Source: JBKEAJ01 sp047974415
GTDB taxonomy: Bacteria; Bacteroidota; Bacteroidia; Bacteroidales; Prolixibacteraceae
DNA length: 64,000 nucleotides
Assembly (NCBI GenBank): GCA_047974415.1
Contig: JBKECH010000054.1
Location: 1 to 64,000 of the forward strand
Direction of reading: 5' to 3'
A model generated the notes under the pieces. The model searched no databases and had not been told where the DNA came from. It was given only the letters and a program-made list of their open reading frames with translations. Of the stretch, positions 60,816 through 64,000 are shown in pieces. A program made the position numbers and the translations under genes. The stretch's first letter is position 1. Each line of letters begins with the position of its first letter.

Positions 60816-62600
60816 ATGATATTAGAAGAAAACTTAAAAGAAAGTGTCTGTGGAGCAGCTAGAGTATTGTACAACACAGAAATAGATATAAATTCACTTC
60901 AAATACAAGAAACCCGCAAGGAGTTTGACGGCGAGCTGACACTTGTAACCTTCCCCCTTATACGCATTCTGAAACAGAAACCCGAAGAGATAGGAAATGC
61001 ATTAGGACATTATCTTGTTGAAAACATTGATTCGATAAAAGCGTTTAACGTAGTAAAAGGTTTTTTGAATGTTTCCTTCGAGGATAGCATATGGCACTCA
61101 CAGCTTGCAGATATCTTGTCGGACGACAATTATGGAAATAAGGAGATAACAGACTCTTTTAACAATATAATGGTGGAGTTTTCATCTCCAAACACCAATA
61201 AACCGCTACACTTAGGGCATATCAGAAATAATTTGCTTGGCGACAGCATTTGTAGAATTTTAAAAGCCAATGGTAATAAGGTAATAAGAACTAATATTGT
61301 AAACGACAGAGGTATACATATTTGTAAGTCTATGTATGCATGGATGAAATATGGCAATGGTGAAACACCTCAAAGCGCAGGCAAGAAAGGCGACCATTTA
61401 GTTGGCGATTACTATGTGAAATTCGATGCCGAGTATAAACGTGAGCTTACAGAGCTCAAGTCCAACGGTATGAGCGAGGATGAATCTGCCGAAAATACCG
61501 AGTCTATGAAGGCTGTTCGCGAATTGCTTCGTAAATGGGAGGGTAAAGACCCTGAAGTTTATGCTCTTTGGCAAAAAATGAATGCTTGGGTATATGAAGG
61601 TTTTGACAAAACATATCAGAAGTTAGGTATAACTTTTGATAAGATATACTATGAATCGGACACCTATCTTGAGGGTAAAGACGAAGTAATTAGAGGCTTG
61701 CATGAAGGGCTTTTTGTAAAGCACAGCGATGGCTCGGTATGGGCAAATCTCGAAGCAGAAGGACTTGACCAAAAAATACTACTTCGTTCCGACGGCACTT
61801 CTGTTTATATGACTCAAGATATAGGCACTGCAAAATTACGCTATCAAGATTATAAAATAAACAAGATGGTTTATGTGGTTGGCAATGAGCAAGATTACCA
61901 TTTTAAGGTATTGTCTATATTACTTAACAAGCTTGGTTTTGAGTGGGGAAGTTCGTTGTTTCATTTTTCTTATGGAATGGTTGAATTGCCACATGGAAAG
62001 ATGAAATCTCGCGAAGGAACGGTAGTTGATGCCGACGATCTTATGGAGGAGATGATAAAGGTTGCCAAGGCAACATCCGACGAACTAGGTAAACTTGAAG
62101 GATTGTCCGAGGAAGAAGCTTATAAAACTTACGAAATGATAGCCTTAGGAGCGTTGAAGTATTTTATATTAAAAGTCGACCCCAAGAAAAAAATGATGTT
62201 CAATCCTACCGAATCTATTGACTTTAACGGAAATACAGGACCATTTATCCAGTATACCTATGCTCGTATTTGCTCAGTATTGCGCAAGGCAGAAGAAATG
62301 AATATCAGCAACAATCCTTCTCATAAAACACTTGAAGAGAAAGAAAAAATGCTAATAGTTATGCTGACTAGATATGCAAACATAATTAACGAAGCCGCAT
62401 TAAGTTATAGCCCTGCTCTTATAGCCAACTATTGTTACGACGTGGCAAAAGCATTTAACGCTTTTTATCATGACTACTCAATTTTGAATGTAGACGACAA
62501 TGATATTAAGATCTTTAGAATCAGTTTGTCGAAAGCAACGGGAAATGTGCTGAAATCAGGAATGAACCTCCTGGGTATAATGATGCCCGAGCGAATGTAG
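60816..62600 (+). CDS. argS: Arginyl-tRNA synthetase
   Basis: 594 residues from the ATG at 60816 (MILEENLKESVCGAARVLYN); a TTG seven codons earlier is also open but less likely. The N-terminal Add-1 domain is followed by the HIGH-type HLGHIRNN in FSSPNTNKPLHLGHIRNNLLGD (in part), the KMSKS-equivalent KMKSREGTVVDADDLMEEM and a DALR anticodon domain ending NLLGIMMPERM. It charges tRNA-Arg. Confidence 0.96.
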   Translation: MILEENLKESVCGAARVLYNTEIDINSLQIQETRKEFDGELTLVTFPLIRILKQKPEEIGNALGHYLVENIDSIKAFNVVKGFLNVSFEDSIWHSQLADILSDDNYGNKEITDSFNNIMVEFSSPNTNKPLHLGHIRNNLLGDSICRILKANGNKVIRTNIVNDRGIHICKSMYAWMKYGNGETPQSAGKKGDHLVGDYYVKFDAEYKRELTELKSNGMSEDESAENTESMKAVRELLRKWEGKDPEVYALWQKMNAWVYEGFDKTYQKLGITFDKIYYESDTYLEGKDEVIRGLHEGLFVKHSDGSVWANLEAEGLDQKILLRSDGTSVYMTQDIGTAKLRYQDYKINKMVYVVGNEQDYHFKVLSILLNKLGFEWGSSLFHFSYGMVELPHGKMKSREGTVVDADDLMEEMIKVAKATSDELGKLEGLSEEEAYKTYEMIALGALKYFILKVDPKKKMMFNPTESIDFNGNTGPFIQYTYARICSVLRKAEEMNISNNPSHKTLEEKEKMLIVMLTRYANIINEAALSYSPALIANYCYDVAKAFNAFYHDYSILNVDDNDIKIFRISLSKATGNVLKSGMNLLGIMMPERM

Positions 62601-62729
62601 ATTAAATGATCTATATTTTACAAATAAAAAAATAATTAAAACAGCTTTTGGCAGATTTGGTGTCACGCTCAAGCATGTGGCATTTAAGTGTTAGTCAATA
62701 AGTTGTATTGAAATATAAAATTTAAAAAA

Positions 62730-63311
62730 ATGTTGAACTTAGTACTATTTGGACCTCCCGGAGCGGGAAAAGGCACACAAGCGGAATTTGTAAAAGAAAA
62801 TGAGACTCTGATACACCTTTCAACAGGAGATATTCTGAGAAATGAAATATCGCAGGGAACAGAACTCGGACTTGAAGCAAAAAAATGGATGGACGCAGGA
62901 AATCTTGTCCCAGATGCAGTTGTTATTGGGATGATTAAGAATATCATAGAAACTAATTCCGATGCCAATGGTTTTATCTTCGATGGTTTCCCTCGCACTG
63001 TGGCACAAGCTGAAGCTCTTGATATTATGCTAGAAAGTATGAATATCCCTATTTCAGGAATAGTGTCGCTAGAGGTTGCTGAAAAAGAACTTGTTAATAG
63101 ACTTGTTGCGAGGGGGCGCATATCAGGTAGAGCAGACGACCAAAACGAGTCGGTAATTGCAAACCGTATTTCTGTTTACACCAAAAATACCATGCCCCTA
63201 TTGGATTACTATAAAAATCAAGAAAAGCATTTTGGTGTTGATGGTATTGGCACAATAGAGGAGATTGCTACTCGTGTGAAAGAAGCAATTAAACGAATTA
63301 AGAGTAGGTAG
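62730..63311 (+). CDS. adk: Adenylate kinase
   Basis: 193 residues. P-loop GPPGAGKGTQ, HLSTGDILRNE, GFIFDGFPRTVAQAEAL and RISGRADDQNESVIANRI. The lid is the short form without zinc cysteines. It balances ATP, ADP and AMP. obgE begins 51 bases downstream, a pairing common in Bacteroidota. Confidence 0.97.
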   Translation: MLNLVLFGPPGAGKGTQAEFVKENETLIHLSTGDILRNEISQGTELGLEAKKWMDAGNLVPDAVVIGMIKNIIETNSDANGFIFDGFPRTVAQAEALDIMLESMNIPISGIVSLEVAEKELVNRLVARGRISGRADDQNESVIANRISVYTKNTMPLLDYYKNQEKHFGVDGIGTIEEIATRVKEAIKRIKSR

Positions 63312-63362
63312 TTAGTGTTTTTGAGCTTTTCACGTAAAAAGCTTTTACCTTATAGAATAAAT

Positions 63363-64000
63363 ATGGCAGGTTCTAATTTTGTAGACTACGTGAAGATTTT
63401 CTGTCGCTCTGGAAAGGGGGGGGCAGGATCTACGCACATGCGCAGAGAGAAATACATACCGAAAGGAGGACCCGACGGTGGCGACGGTGGGCGGGGAGGT
63501 CACATAATTGTAAGAGGAAACAGTCAGATGTGGACATTATTGCCATTGAGATACAAAAAACACCTCTTTGCAGAACACGGCGAAAGTGGTTCGGGAGCAC
63601 ACAAGCATGGTGCTGATGGAAAGGATATTATAATAGAAGTGCCTCTTGGAACAGTTGTCAAAGACAGTGAAAGTGGGGAGTTTTTATTTGAAATAACTGA
63701 AGATGGCGAGGAGCAACTTGTGGTAAAAGGTGGGCGAGGAGGATTGGGAAACACTCACTTTAAGTCATCTACTAATCAAACTCCACGCTATTCGCAGCCT
63801 GGCGAAGACTATGTTGAAGGATGGTTTATTATAGAGCTTAAAGTGTTGGCAGACGTAGGCTTAGTGGGTTTTCCGAGTGCGGGGAAGTCTACTTTACTAT
63901 CTGTTGTATCTGCGGCAAAACCGAAGATTGCTGCTTATCCTTTCACTACACTCGTTCCCAACCTTGGCATTGTGTCATATTATGGTTATAAATCTTTTGT
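63363..64000 (+). CDS. obgE: GTPase Obg, 5' part (cut by window end)
   Basis: Open from the ATG at 63363 (MAGSNFVDYVKIFCRSGKGG) to the window end, 212 codons. The Obg fold includes GAGSTHMRREKYIPKGGPDGG and GGRGGLGNTHFKSSTNQTPR. The P-loop GFPSAGKST and switch region AYPFTTLVPNLG follow. It is a ribosome-assembly GTPase. A run of eight G at 63416-63423 encodes part of SGKGGAG and is in frame here. Confidence 0.95.
   Translation, partial: MAGSNFVDYVKIFCRSGKGGAGSTHMRREKYIPKGGPDGGDGGRGGHIIVRGNSQMWTLLPLRYKKHLFAEHGESGSGAHKHGADGKDIIIEVPLGTVVKDSESGEFLFEITEDGEEQLVVKGGRGGLGNTHFKSSTNQTPRYSQPGEDYVEGWFIIELKVLADVGLVGFPSAGKSTLLSVVSAAKPKIAAYPFTTLVPNLGIVSYYGYKSF

Noticed and set aside
1..64000. tRNA genes, rRNA, CRISPR arrays, prophage
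   Set aside because: No T-loop-type sequence in a cloverleaf context, no spaced identical repeats and no phage genes were found on reading the gaps.

Overview
The window reads as a chromosomal segment of a low-GC member of the Bacteroidota, most likely order Bacteroidales. The evidence is the gene content (GldD/GldE, a BamA–three-OmpH–UppS cluster, a FeoA-FeoB fusion, a two-subunit 2-oxoglutarate:ferredoxin oxidoreductase, a HYC_CC_PP/TonB/HMA metal module), the scarcity of Shine-Dalgarno sequences, A-rich initiation sites of the form AAACACATG, and many TAnnTTTG -7 promoter boxes. No tRNA, rRNA, CRISPR array, prophage or intact insertion sequence was seen. The genus cannot be fixed from the sequence alone.

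Layout. 0.5-4.3 kb: AsmA-like protein and a CinA-like protein. 4.8-8.4 kb: metal module (HYC_CC_PP protein, TonB-dependent receptor, secreted HMA protein). 8.5-13.1 kb: ssb-gldE-gldD-phosphopantetheinyl transferase, then cysS. 13.2-20.4 kb: a nitroreductase with a membrane FMN/ferredoxin protein, then a long minus-strand operon headed by a cobalamin riboswitch: B12 ABC importer, a DUF2284 protein and a split ThrE exporter. 20.6-21.6 kb: decayed type I restriction-modification remnant (hsdM and rhuM pseudogenes). 21.9-25.4 kb: feoAB, FeoB-associated Cys-rich protein, nth. 25.6-30.8 kb: serine dehydratase, leuB, patatin-barrel protein. 31-33.9 kb: korAB. 34-42.5 kb: murI, three ompH genes, bamA, uppS, a DUF6089 protein and argH. 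42.7-52 kb: rnhB, SPOR lipoprotein, lepA, pepD, thrS-infC-rpmI-rplT. 52.2-56.4 kb: MATE transporter, miaB, a cysteate-synthase-like enzyme. 56.5-64 kb: ATP-grasp-like orphan, DUF445 protein, Ser/Arg-rich lipoprotein coupled to aroC, argS, adk and the start of obgE, cut by the window end.

The genes are mostly ordinary housekeeping. The unusual layer lies between them: at least four families of short interspersed repeats. Family A is a MITE-like element of about 136-143 bp with TANNTA target duplications, repeatedly placed against stop codons. Family B is a palindrome found in a ~57 bp short form and a ~150-200 bp long form, often nested in A. Family C is a ~105-125 bp hairpin element that three times ends exactly at the start codon of the following gene. 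Family D encodes a gap-free 21-codon peptide just upstream of three unrelated genes. C and D are the best candidates for an undescribed leader-type system. Other points of note are an AUU start for infC, a palindromic argH/rnhB divergent promoter that implies leaderless rnhB mRNA, and a Tyr/Gly/Asn-rich insert in BamA.
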